Shown here piece after piece: positions 1 to 5,262 of a stretch of DNA of 41,069 bases (the stretch's first letter is position 1; each line of letters opens with the position of its first letter). Location of the stretch: positions 1-41,069 of IMG/VR virus record IMGVR_UViG_3300013094_000007; one strand, 5' to 3'. The stretch comes from a virus. The position numbers and the translations under genes are program-made. A model generated the notes under the pieces. The model saw nothing but the letters and a program-made list of their open reading frames with translations. It ran no database searches and was not told the DNA's origin.

Positions 1-123
1 ATCGGCCAGCTCAGGAATAGTTCGCTCTAACGAACGCCTAACTCGCATCAGGTTTCGCTTTGCTAGAGACATTGTAGCGGAACCAGTCAGCAAACGAACC
101 GAGCGGTTGCGACAGATAATCCA
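1..123. repeat. Direct terminal repeat (circular join), left copy
   Basis: Bases 1-123 are identical to 40947-41069. The terminase reading frame runs through both copies in the same phase, so the simplest reading is an assembly overlap of a circular or terminally redundant genome with 40,946 unique bases. Because it falls inside a gene it is not a natural attachment site. Read depth across the join would tell permuted from fixed ends. Confidence 0.95.
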
Positions 124-546
124 ACATGTCATGTCGTGAAGCAGGGTGGTCTTACCGGAACCAGGTGGCATATTCATTACCACGTATTCCTTTTGGTCCG
201 ACTCTAGGAGTTTTACCAGTTCAATACCGGCTTCTTCCTGCCACGGCGTAGCGATGCGACCAAAATACCGGCGACGGAAGTAAGCAAAATCTTCTAGAGA
301 ACGCTGTGCTTCGGCAGATAGTCGGTCATACGGCTTTGGTCCGTCTAACTTGGCTTCTGCTTTTAATTCTCGGTAGTTAGCCGCCGACGAGTCGATGCCC
401 TCATCCGCACGTAGATTCTGCGCGGCCTTCTCAACACGATATGCTGTGGCCTCAGAGAACTTCGCCTTGCGAGCGCTTTCGGCAATGGAGAAACCCGCTG
501 CGCGTGCTTCAAAGTACTTCTTCCGTTGGACGGGTGTAACGGCCAT
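1..546 (-). CDS. terL: Terminase large subunit, N-terminal part (gene continues across the circle join)
   Basis: This is the ATPase end of the packaging motor that pumps DNA into the procapsid. Translation from ATG 546-544 gives 182 residues before the window edge. A basic helical N-terminus (residues 1-45) is followed by the Walker A loop MPPGSGKTT at residues 126-134. The frame continues directly into 40946-39579, giving a 637-residue protein. The start overlaps the stop of the upstream gene as TAATG. Family known: phage TerL couples ATP hydrolysis to translocation and cuts concatemers with a C-terminal RNase H-fold nuclease. Confidence 0.95.
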   Translation of the reverse strand, partial: MAVTPVQRKKYFEARAAGFSIAESARKAKFSEATAYRVEKAAQNLRADEGIDSSAANYRELKAEAKLDGPKPYDRLSAEAQRSLEDFAYFRRRYFGRIATPWQEEAGIELVKLLESDQKEYVVMNMPPGSGKTTLLHDMTCWIICRNRSVRLLTGSATMSLAKRNLMRVRRSLERTIPELAD

Positions 547-794
547 TAACTATTTAATGCGGTTGTAAGCAGTCCGGTCACTCGGTACGCTGGCGTATTC
601 CCATAAATCGTAAAGACACCGCCACCGCCATCGCTGTAATCGCTCACAGCAACGACGAGGCAGTAGTCCTCAATGACCGGCATCTTCCACTCTTCTTCAT
701 CGAGAAGTTCGGAGTTGATGCTAGTTAGAAATTTGGGAAGATTCGTGTCAAGCCACTCACGGAGTGAACTGGCAATCGAATCTTCGTTAGCCAT
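546..794 (-). CDS. Small acidic protein upstream of terminase
   Basis: 82 residues, not recognised. It is acidic in the middle (LLDEEEW) with a Gly run (DGGGGVF) and no membrane segment. Its start overlaps the upstream stop and its stop overlaps the terL start, both as TAATG, so it is translated in a coupled chain. A position immediately before TerL is where a small terminase or a head-completion protein often sits. At 82 residues without a visible helix-turn-helix, a small-terminase role is only a guess. Confidence 0.8.
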   Translation of the reverse strand: MANEDSIASSLREWLDTNLPKFLTSINSELLDEEEWKMPVIEDYCLVVAVSDYSDGGGGVFTIYGNTPAYRVTGLLTTALNS

Positions 795-1081
795 TAGGCG
801 GCTGGCGTCGTAGGCGCAGGCGTGGCCGCAGGCTCAGTGGCTGGCGCAGCCTGAGCAGCAAGCAACTGCTGAACAACGTGGTTGGCGCCAATCAGGTCTG
901 CCTTGAGCGTGTGTTCCTTGACAAAGTGCAGGGCTTCAATGCCACCGGCAATCAAAGCTGGAACAGTAACAGCAAATGCCTGAACAACTGAGTTCAGTTC
1001 AAACCCTGGGTGAAGCAAAGCCAGGATTGACGATGCCGCAGAAATCACAGCAGTAACGTGAGTGTTAATGGTTTTGGTCAT
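794..1081 (-). CDS. Holin-like membrane protein, first gene of the late operon
   Basis: 95 residues from ATG 1081. Two hydrophobic stretches (about residues 8-25 and 33-52) are followed by an amphipathic region and an Ala/Pro/Thr-rich tail. This shape fits small phage holins, but no family match is recognised and lysis genes with better holin candidates lie at 16797-17413. A perfect TATAAT ends 6 nt before the ATG, so the mRNA probably starts at the A of the start codon. I prefer this start to an in-frame GTG at 1108, which would lie inside the promoter hairpin. Confidence 0.75.
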   Translation of the reverse strand: MTKTINTHVTAVISAASSILALLHPGFELNSVVQAFAVTVPALIAGGIEALHFVKEHTLKADLIGANHVVQQLLAAQAAPATEPAATPAPTTPAA

Positions 1082-1087
1082 ACCGTC

Positions 1088-1093
1088 ATTATA
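1088..1093 (-). promoter_or_regulatory. Predicted late promoter -10 box, leaderless
   Basis: A perfect TATAAT on the minus strand ends 6 nt before ATG 1081. No -35-like hexamer is present at the right distance; instead the arms of an inverted repeat (1096-1129) occupy that place. This would suit an activator-dependent late promoter driving the whole packaging and virion operon. No activator binding has been shown; WhiB proteins are only candidates. Confidence 0.6.
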
Positions 1094-1095
1094 CA

Positions 1096-1129
1096 CAAAG
1101 ACCCCCACCTGTTACGGCAGGGGTCTTTG
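1096..1129. terminator. 10-bp inverted repeat, terminator or activator site
   Basis: CAAAGACCCC (1096-1105) pairs perfectly with GGGGTCTTTG (1120-1129). Neither strand has a strong U-run after it, so a site for a regulator of the -10 box at 1088-1093 is as likely as an intrinsic terminator. Confidence 0.5.
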
Positions 1130-1229
1130 AGAAGCACGAGTGCTACTGAGTTGTGCGACTTGCACCCTCATACCTTAACACACTTTGCGGAGGTCCTAAA
1201 AAATTTCTGAAGCACCGAGGTGCATACGC

Positions 1230-1265
1230 ACAGGGACCCCCTGGCCTAAACCAAGGGGTCCCTGT
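1230..1265. terminator. Strong hairpin, likely bidirectional terminator
   Basis: ACAGGGACCCC (1230-1240) pairs perfectly with GGGGTCCCTGT (1255-1265). An inner TGG/CCA extends the stem around a CCTAAA loop. On the minus strand a second small hairpin (GCAC CGAG GTGC) and a run of six T follow, downstream of the 1355-1602 gene pair. It probably insulates that pair from the late operon. Confidence 0.65.
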
Positions 1266-1354
1266 CGCTTACCGCAGTTCGAACCGGATTTTCCGGTAAT
1301 CCGAGTATAGCAGAAAAAGGGGGTCAGCGCACCGCCGACCGCATACAATTCGGA

Positions 1355-1471
1355 CTAGTACTCGTCGGTCTTTGGCGGGTTGTCGCTAATAGGTTCGCTG
1401 GAGAACTTCTCGGCAAGAGCTGCGCATCCGGCGCAGTTACACATCTTGTCACAGCCACAGGTGATGCACAT
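1355..1471 (-). CDS. 38-residue cysteine-rich peptide
   Basis: Starts ATG 1471-1469, overlapping the upstream stop as TAATG, and stops at 1355-1357. The first 16 residues ([16 protein letters not shown]) contain six cysteines, enough to bind a metal; the tail is acidic and Pro-rich. No family is recognised. The overlap with 1471-1602 and the terminator downstream support a real two-gene transcript. Confidence 0.7.
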   Translation of the reverse strand: MCITCGCDKMCNCAGCAALAEKFSSEPISDNPPKTDEY

Positions 1472-1602
1472 TATTTTTTCCTCGCTTTTCCGGCCTTGGA
1501 CAGAGCAATGGCAACCGCCTGCTTCTGGGGCTTCCCCGCCTTCATCTCGGTCTTAATGTTGGCCGAGACTGTTTTGGCAGAGCTTCCGCGTTTTAAGGGC
1601 AC
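1471..1602 (-). CDS. Small basic [11 protein letters not shown]-family protein
   Basis: 43 residues from GTG 1602-1600. The C-terminal half has the [19 protein letters not shown] pattern seen widely in phages and proteobacterial or actinobacterial genomes (DUF6496-like, function unknown). I chose the GTG because a TACACT -10-like box (1608-1613) ends 5 nt before it, a leaderless arrangement also seen elsewhere in this genome. Longer in-frame starts would extend it over the divergent promoter at 1649-1676. Confidence 0.7.
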   Translation of the reverse strand: MPLKRGSSAKTVSANIKTEMKAGKPQKQAVAIALSKAGKARKK

Positions 1603-1648
1603 GTACAAGTGTATCAGCGGTGATACCAAAAAGTTACGCCGGAAGGAC

Positions 1649-1676
1649 TTGCGCCGCGCCGCGGATGGTGTATCAT
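1649..1676 (+). promoter_or_regulatory. Leaderless promoter of the 51-residue gene
   Basis: TTGCGC (1649-1654), 16-bp spacer, TATCAT (1671-1676), then 6 nt to ATG 1683. Transcription would start at or next to the A of the start codon. Confidence 0.65.
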
Positions 1677-1682
1677 GGGTAC

Positions 1683-1838
1683 ATGGGTTCCGTGAACACA
1701 CGCCGTTCCAACCGCCGCGCCTACAAGCGTAATAAGGCAGAGAAGGATTACATTGCGGCCATGAACGCCAGCAAGGGCGGTGTCACCGTTACGAAACTCT
1801 CCCCCGCCGAAGTATCGGCCATGATTAAGATTAACTAA
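1683..1838 (+). CDS. Small basic protein, hypothetical
   Basis: 51 residues: an Arg/Lys-rich first half ([19 protein letters not shown]) and a short C-terminal segment ending in [14 protein letters not shown]. No family is recognised. The highly basic N-terminus suggests nucleic-acid binding. ATG 1683 is chosen because it sits exactly at the expected transcription start of the promoter at 1649-1676. It stands alone, divergent from 1471-1602, and is followed by the non-coding region. Confidence 0.65.
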   Translation: MGSVNTRRSNRRAYKRNKAEKDYIAAMNASKGGVTVTKLSPAEVSAMIKIN

Positions 1839-2162
1839 CAGCTGTACTCAGATATGTCTCCCACAGACTAGGTGGGCGTGGGTTGGAGTCCCGGCGGGGT
1901 GGTTGACCGTACTTAGCCGGTTAGAGCGGTATTAGGTTGGCGCACGTCTGAACACAGATGAAACGGCAAGAACTACCGACTTGGTTCACAGCCTCTCCTT
2001 GCGCCGTGCGGTGGTAGCAGCCTGTCGAGAATTACAAAAAGGTGAGGGAAAGTCGGGCGAGTTGTTTTTAAATGCTTTTAACCCTTGCTAAGAAAATGCG
2101 ATGAGGACAGACGGTTAGCAAGGACTACAGACCCGTGCGATGACCCTGGGCCATGAAGCCCG
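1839..2162 (+). other. Gene-free stretch with predicted RNA structure
   Basis: No convincing gene. Pairings visible by eye include CCCAC/GTGGG (1860-1876), CCGGC/GCCGG enclosing GGTTGACC, a 6-bp stem around AACA near 1945-1962, and a 9-bp perfect pair CCTTGCTAA (2083-2091) with TTAGCAAGG (2115-2123). The element TGCGATGA recurs inside and after that last loop. This density suggests a structured non-coding RNA or structured origin DNA. I could not match it to tRNA, tmRNA or RNase P. Confidence 0.4.
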
Positions 2163-2351
2163 TTGACAGTGGTTTTGCTAGTACAAATTAAAGCTGGTTT
2201 GACAGACGCCTTTGTCCCGAATCTGACGATTCGTGACGTGAGGAAAAAACAACATACATACAAAGGTTTTGTTTACAAAACTAGCCAAAAAGCCTGGTCT
2301 GTATGGGATTTGGCGATAATGACAGTTCTCCGTAGACGGGATAAACACTAG
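2163..2351 (+). CDS. Possible 62-residue protein, weak
   Basis: An open frame from TTG 2163 to TAG 2351, with a Lys/Arg-rich, Trp-containing C-terminal half (KTSQKAWSVWDLAIMTVLRR). There is no clear ribosome-binding site, the start is TTG, and the frame sits in a region otherwise free of genes, so it may be chance. A shorter start at one of the internal GTG codons is possible. Confidence 0.25.
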   Translation: MTVVLLVQIKAGLTDAFVPNLTIRDVRKKQHTYKGFVYKTSQKAWSVWDLAIMTVLRRRDKH

Positions 2352-2495
2352 CAAATAACACCCCCGCCTCGGCACACCCCCCCGTCATACATCTGCTTAC
2401 CAGATAGTAGGCGTGAAGGCATCTGTTATCAGGGAACGAGATGGGTTGGCTTTCACCATACCTAACCCATATACCCGACCTAAACAGTCAGGAAT
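2352..2495. other. C-rich tract and hairpin before the iterons
   Basis: Holds C-runs of five and seven (2361-2386), a first TATCAGG (2427-2433), and an inverted repeat ATGGGTT/AACCCAT spanning 2441-2470. No gene seen. Confidence 0.4.
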
Positions 2496-2564
2496 TAGCA
2501 CTCTCACCCCGTGACTGCTAGCACTCTCACCGACCGACCGCTAGCACTCTCACCCCGTGACTGC
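2496..2564 (+). repeat. Three 23-bp tandem direct repeats (iteron-like)
   Basis: Units at 2496-2518, 2519-2541 and 2542-2564. All begin TAGCACTCTCACC; units 1 and 3 are identical over all 23 bases and unit 2 differs only in its right half (GACCGACCGC). Units abut with no spacer. Iterons of about this length bind replication initiators in plasmids and phages. The AT-rich, palindrome-dense DNA just downstream fits an origin. No CRISPR-like spacers exist. Confidence 0.75.
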
Positions 2565-2789
2565 CAGACCGACACCCCGAAACACCTCATCTACTTACCT
2601 GATAGTAAATTAATCCCTATCACGTAGCTCGATATCGCCTCTATCAGGGCTGTAAGCCTCTCCAAGCCCTACAATTGGCAGGGGTAGGCAACCCTATTGC
2701 CAGACCAGTTACCGGCCGGTAGAACGAATCCCGACTAAATTAGTCATCTATTACCCCTAGCTATCTGTATACTAGATGTATTACACCTA
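2565..2789. promoter_or_regulatory. Palindrome-rich origin/operator region
   Basis: Contains CCTGATA (2598-2604) and TATCAGG (2642-2648), perfect palindromes TACCGGCCGGTA (2710-2721) and GACTAAATTAGTC (2733-2745), and the pair TGGCA/TGCCA flanking GGGT/ACCC near 2677-2702. A -10-like TATACT lies near 2769. No gene is seen. Together with the iterons this looks like a replication origin or a repressor-controlled switch region. Confidence 0.5.
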
Positions 2790-2820
2790 AAAAACAGAGA
2801 TAGCCGATATCTCTATTTTT
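2790..2820. terminator. Bidirectional rho-independent terminator
   Basis: AGAGATA (2796-2802), loop GCCGA, TATCTCT (2808-2814), flanked by an A-run before and TTTTT after. It ends four bases before the -35 of the first early promoter, so it isolates the early operon from transcription arising in the origin region. Confidence 0.75.
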
Positions 2821-2823
2821 GTG

Positions 2824-2880
2824 TTGCGTTCGTTGCCTATGGCGTGTAGTGTGTAGTTATCAGGTGATGGACACCTGATA
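2824..2880 (+). promoter_or_regulatory. First early promoter with 5'-terminal hairpin
   Basis: TTGCGT (2824-2829), 17-bp spacer, TAGTGT (2847-2852). The expected start, about 2859, coincides with a perfect 9-bp hairpin TATCAGGTG ATGGA CACCTGATA (2858-2880). Both arms carry the TATCAGG motif repeated upstream, so it may act as a DNA operator, a 5'-protective RNA hairpin or both. The ribosome-binding site GAAAGAGGGATA follows at 2886-2897. Confidence 0.65.
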
Positions 2881-2902
2881 GAGAAGAAAGAGGGATACCC
2901 CT

Positions 2903-3112
2903 ATGTCTAACGAGAATTTGCCAGAAACGATGCTCCCTGGTGGCAACGATGCCCACCAGGTGACCACATCACCAGAAGAGATGGTGACCATCTCCAAAGA
3001 AGATGCCGCGCGCCTAGCACACCTTGTTTTCATCTCCCACCGCGATATCAAAAACAATCCGGTTCGGGAAGAGATGTTGCTACTTGCGGCAAAAATTGGA
3101 TTTCGTTACTAA
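2903..3112 (+). CDS. First early protein, hypothetical
   Basis: 69 residues, acidic N-terminal half (SPEEMVTISKEDAARL) and a helical C-terminus. Not recognised. It is the first gene after the early promoter. Its ribosome-binding site, 2886-2897, is exactly complementary over 12 nt to the loop of the predicted RNA at 8803-8881, so its translation is the best candidate target of that RNA. A parS-like site follows its stop codon directly. Confidence 0.8.
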   Translation: MSNENLPETMLPGGNDAHQVTTSPEEMVTISKEDAARLAHLVFISHRDIKNNPVREEMLLLAAKIGFRY

Positions 3113-3113
3113 T

Positions 3114-3129
3114 TGTTTCACGTGAAACA
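3114..3129. promoter_or_regulatory. Perfect parS (chromosomal centromere) site
   Basis: TGTTTCACGTGAAACA, a 16-bp perfect palindrome matching the conserved bacterial parS consensus bound by chromosomal ParB. It lies in the gap between the first two early genes, about 550 bp from the iterons. No ParA gene and no stand-alone HTH-type ParB gene is visible, so a host ParB would be the binder. It could also fold as an RNA hairpin, but there is no U-run. Confidence 0.8.
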
Positions 3130-3150
3130 TCAGGAGAGAGGAATAGAAAG

Positions 3151-3297
3151 ATGATTAAGCTTATTACGTGTAAGGAGTGCGGGGCGCTTGTTCACCGCTT
3201 AGAGGTATTCCCTAAGGGAGTGTGCGTAGACTGTCACGCTAAGACTTTCACTATGCCGACAGCCGAAGAACTTACGAAGATGTGGGGAGGTAAGTGA
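3151..3297 (+). CDS. Small zinc-ribbon protein
   Basis: 48 residues with two CxxC pairs (TCKECG near residue 6, CVDCH near 27), the pattern of a zinc ribbon. Good ribosome-binding site AGAGAGGAAT before ATG 3151. The stop overlaps the next start as ATGA. The next gene is a paralogue: both have C-x2-C-G-x3-H-x-LE-[VI]-F followed by the second pair. Function unknown; many phage zinc ribbons bind host transcription or translation factors. Confidence 0.8.
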   Translation: MIKLITCKECGALVHRLEVFPKGVCVDCHAKTFTMPTAEELTKMWGGK

Positions 3298-3440
3298 TGA
3301 CATACATTACAACTAGGTTCTATCGGGAGCACGATGAAGAAATTACAACGTGCGTTCGATGCGGGAGCAGGGTTCACCCGCTAGAGATATTTAGCGCCCG
3401 TATCGGGTGCTATGAGTGCCACGAACAGACAGACAGCTAG
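3297..3440 (+). CDS. Small zinc-ribbon protein, tandem paralogue
   Basis: 47 residues. CVRCGSRVHPLEIF followed by GCYECH repeats the metal-binding layout of the preceding gene with a longer N-terminus. Start ATG 3297 overlaps the upstream stop. The pair looks like a tandem duplication that has diverged. Confidence 0.8.
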   Translation: MTYITTRFYREHDEEITTCVRCGSRVHPLEIFSARIGCYECHEQTDS

Positions 3441-3454
3441 AGAGGAATAGACTA

Positions 3455-3667
3455 ATGGCAAAGTGGGTAATTAAGGGTTGGACTGGCAACCGACTATGGA
3501 CGGAGTTTGGGAGCAACGACCCTAACCTATCGTTCAACAGTTTCTTAGAGGCTTGGGACTTCATCTACACAACTAAGCCGGAGCCGGAGCAGGGTTCGCC
3601 GGAGTGGGTAGATGGCTGGTATGATGATTACTACGTGGAAGAACTAGAGGAGCAGACAGACAACTAG
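3455..3667 (+). CDS. Acidic early protein, hypothetical
   Basis: 70 residues from ATG 3455, preceded by AGAGAGGAATAG. Trp/Tyr-rich and strongly acidic C-terminus (WYDDYYVEELEEQTDN). An upstream in-frame ATG at 3416 lies inside the zinc-ribbon gene and lacks a ribosome-binding site. Small acidic early proteins often mimic DNA or bind host enzymes; nothing more specific can be said. Confidence 0.8.
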   Translation: MAKWVIKGWTGNRLWTEFGSNDPNLSFNSFLEAWDFIYTTKPEPEQGSPEWVDGWYDDYYVEELEEQTDN

Positions 3668-3677
3668 AGAGGGACAA

Positions 3678-3734
3678 CCCGCCACCGATTAGGGACTAGG
3701 CAAGTGCGAGACTTGCGGCGGGTGCTACTGTAGC
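3678..3734 (+). promoter_or_regulatory. Stacked hairpins in the intergenic gap
   Basis: CCCGCC (3678-3683) pairs with GGCGGG (3717-3722). Inside, stacked directly on it, GCAAGT (3700-3705) pairs with ACTTGC (3711-3716) around GCGAG. A further palindrome GCTAC-T-GTAGC follows at 3724-3734. There is no U-run. It lies just upstream of the promoter at 3739 and could be a transcript end or a processing site. Confidence 0.5.
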
Positions 3735-3738
3735 GACG

Positions 3739-3776
3739 TGCTATAGTTAGAGAGGCTAGGCGTAGAGAGCGCATAG
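3739..3776 (+). promoter_or_regulatory. Early promoter 2 with TAGAGAG leader hairpin
   Basis: Extended -10 TGC-TATAGT (3739-3747) without a good -35. Expected start about 3754. Hairpin 3756-3776: CTAgGCG, heptaloop TAGAGAG (3763-3769), CGCaTAG, with one G/A mismatch. The same heptaloop closed by CG occurs on different stems at 4819-4837 and 5866-5888. Confidence 0.6.
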
Positions 3777-3798
3777 TCATAGAGAGAGGAATAACACA

Positions 3799-4110
3799 AT
3801 GGATAAGATTACTAGCGTTCACGTGGAGGTGCGTGAGTGGCGTGATAAGACTTATGGCTCCACGTATCAGAGCGCACGGGTTAGTGCTAATGGTGAGTGG
3901 GTATTTAGTCTGGGCTTCCAATACGGATACGGAGACCAAATTGTCTACACCGCCGTTAAGGAATTGGCTAAGCGTGGTCTAGTGGTGAACGAAGAACACC
4001 GAGCTCCCTCATACTCACTACGGGAGCAGGGTATCGCTCTGTATGTCTCTAAGTCATCAGGGCTTAAGCGTGAGATGTTTAAAACATCAGAGCCGGAGGG
4101 AGGCAACTAA
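3799..4110 (+). CDS. Early protein, hypothetical
   Basis: 103 residues, mixed alpha/beta composition with aromatic strands (EWVFSLGFQYGYGDQIVY). Not recognised. First gene of a four-gene TAATG-coupled chain (3799-4752) led by the promoter and hairpin at 3739-3776. Ribosome-binding site GAGAGAGGAATA. Confidence 0.8.
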   Translation: MDKITSVHVEVREWRDKTYGSTYQSARVSANGEWVFSLGFQYGYGDQIVYTAVKELAKRGLVVNEEHRAPSYSLREQGIALYVSKSSGLKREMFKTSEPEGGN

Positions 4111-4343
4111 TGTTAGTAGCGCAAGTATGTGTAGACTGTCTGGTGATTAGTCAAAACGGGACTAATGGACTGGACATTAGCCGTGAGGATATGGAGCGAA
4201 TTACAACAGCGCTGGAGGGCTGGACTATCTCGCTGGACGAAGATACAGAAACACACTTCGGGTGGCTACCCTGCGATGTCTGTAAGTCACCGCTAGGTGG
4301 AGACCGCTTCACAGTAATCGCAGAATATGAGGGAGACAACTAA
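4110..4343 (+). CDS. Early protein with two CxxC-like pairs, hypothetical
   Basis: 77 residues. VCVDCL near the N-terminus and PCDVCKSPLGG near the C-terminus form a likely zinc-binding site. The middle is acidic (DEDTETHFGW). Both ends overlap neighbours as TAATG. Function unknown. Confidence 0.8.
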   Translation: MLVAQVCVDCLVISQNGTNGLDISREDMERITTALEGWTISLDEDTETHFGWLPCDVCKSPLGGDRFTVIAEYEGDN

Positions 4344-4543
4344 TGGAATACACAATTACGCAAGGGTTCGACGGAGGATACGCCTTGTATAGAGATAAGT
4401 ATTGTAAATGTAGCCTTCACCTTATCGGAGTGTTTAGAGAGTTGGAGACAGCGCAACGGGTTGCGGAGTTCTTAAGCGATGACGATAACAGCGAGCAGGG
4501 ACTATGGCAGAAAGACAGCGCAGGGAATTGGGGGGCGCTGTAA
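4343..4543 (+). CDS. Early protein, YTI/DLIG paralogue family, copy 1
   Basis: 66 residues. It shares a pattern with the next gene: M-x-YTI at the start, a Y-x-LY turn, LIG-x-F-x-x-L-x-TA-x-x-VAE-[FL] in the middle and a C-terminal W. This identifies a tandem paralogous pair, family unknown. Coupled on both sides by TAATG. Confidence 0.8.
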   Translation: MEYTITQGFDGGYALYRDKYCKCSLHLIGVFRELETAQRVAEFLSDDDNSEQGLWQKDSAGNWGAL

Positions 4544-4752
4544 TGGCATACACGATTAAAAGAGCGCTAATGCCTGAAGGCGTGCGCTATTCGCTCTATA
4601 GCGGGAGCATCGACCTAATCGGAGACTTCACAAGTCTGGATACTGCTAAATATGTCGCTGAGCTTATGGAGTGGGGTCACGCTCAGGGAGAGGACTTCCT
4701 GATGGAAAAGTGGGAAGAGGACAGAGTAGGCACGTGGAGCATTATCTACTAA
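4543..4752 (+). CDS. Early protein, YTI/DLIG paralogue family, copy 2
   Basis: 69 residues from ATG 4543, which overlaps the upstream stop; an in-frame ATG at 4504 would overlap the previous gene by 40 nt. Clear paralogue of the preceding product (IDLIGDFTSLDTAKYVAEL). Its first codons also reappear as a remnant at 5227. Acidic C-terminus. Confidence 0.8.
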   Translation: MAYTIKRALMPEGVRYSLYSGSIDLIGDFTSLDTAKYVAELMEWGHAQGEDFLMEKWEEDRVGTWSIIY

Positions 4753-4780
4753 ACAGATAACCACTATCTGCTAAATATAT

Positions 4781-4839
4781 TTGACAACGCATTACCTATA
4801 GAATACAGTTAATACTGTTAGTCGTAGAGAGCGACTAGC
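4781..4839 (+). promoter_or_regulatory. Early promoter 3 with operator and TAGAGAG leader hairpin
   Basis: TTGACA (4781-4786), 17-bp spacer, TACAGT (4804-4809), the best sigma-70-type promoter in the window. The inverted repeat ACAGT-TAAT-ACTGT (4805-4818) overlaps the -10 and start site, as an operator would. The transcript would begin near 4816 with hairpin GTTAGTCG-TAGAGAG-CGACTAGC (4817-4839), an 8-bp stem with one G-U pair. Confidence 0.75.
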
Positions 4840-4864
4840 ACTAAAAAGAAAGAGGAATAGAAAA

Positions 4865-5227
4865 ATGGCAACAGAACTAAATGTGGACTTTAGCCTCACC
4901 TATATAGTTAGCGGTTATAAGGGTATCGCTTGGACAGCCCTGCGGTTTGCGGAGTCCGATAATTGCGCTCACGGGAGTGACCGAGATGAGTGGCAAGACT
5001 GCTCACGAGGACACGCCGACTGCTACCAAGCGGTGTGCGGAGCCTGCTCTAAGGTGACGTGGCGTGACTGCGACGGGCCAGACGTGCTCGTCGAAAGTGG
5101 CTACGACTACGATAGGGTCGAGTGCGTAATGGTGGGAGATAACCGCATCTTCACCTTCGACGTGAGCGACCTCACGCCGGTTAGCGACTACTGCGCTGGG
5201 TGCGGTCAGACTGGGTGCGGTCACTAA
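4865..5227 (+). CDS. Cysteine-rich early protein, hypothetical
   Basis: 120 residues with about ten cysteines in three groups (ESDNCAHG; DCSRGHADCYQAVCGACSKV; YCAGCGQTGCGH), typical of one or two zinc sites. Ribosome-binding site GAAAGAGGAATA, one base from a perfect match to the anti-RBS loop of the RNA at 8803-8881. First gene behind promoter 3. Not recognised. Confidence 0.8.
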   Translation: MATELNVDFSLTYIVSGYKGIAWTALRFAESDNCAHGSDRDEWQDCSRGHADCYQAVCGACSKVTWRDCDGPDVLVESGYDYDRVECVMVGDNRIFTFDVSDLTPVSDYCAGCGQTGCGH

Positions 5228-5262
5228 TGGCATACGCAATTAAGAAAGCGACTAGCACTAAA
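5227..5262 (+). pseudogene. Remnant of a YTI/DLIG-family gene start
   Basis: ATG 5227 overlaps the upstream stop and encodes MAYAIKKA, close to MAYTIKRA of the gene at 4543. The homology then breaks into a copy of the leader found before 4865: GCGACTAGCACTAAAA recurs at 4831 and 5248. It looks like a deletion that fused the start of a paralogue to a leader carrying a ribosome-binding site. Reading through would give an N-terminally extended ArdA-like protein, but ATG 5281 has its own strong site. Confidence 0.55.

Noticed and set aside
1112-1171. Minus-strand 19-codon open frame (ATG 1171) upstream of the late promoter, possible leader peptide
   Set aside because: It overlaps the 10-bp inverted repeat and lacks a clear site or repeated control codons; the leaderless promoter at 1088 makes it unnecessary.
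1865-1960. tRNA-like arms (GGTTAGAGCGG, GGGTTGGAGTCCC)
   Set aside because: The T-loop lacks TTC-R-A, no 7-bp acceptor stem can be formed and the arms are in the wrong order.
2041-2065. RNase P-like string GAGGGAAAGTCGGGCG
   Set aside because: Only partial match to conserved region I (GAGGAAAGTCCGGGC), and no conserved region IV or V follows.
2361-2386. G-quadruplex on the minus strand from the C-runs
   Set aside because: Only two long runs are clear; four evenly spaced G-runs are not present.
2496-2564. CRISPR array
   Set aside because: The 23-bp units abut without spacers and there are no cas genes.
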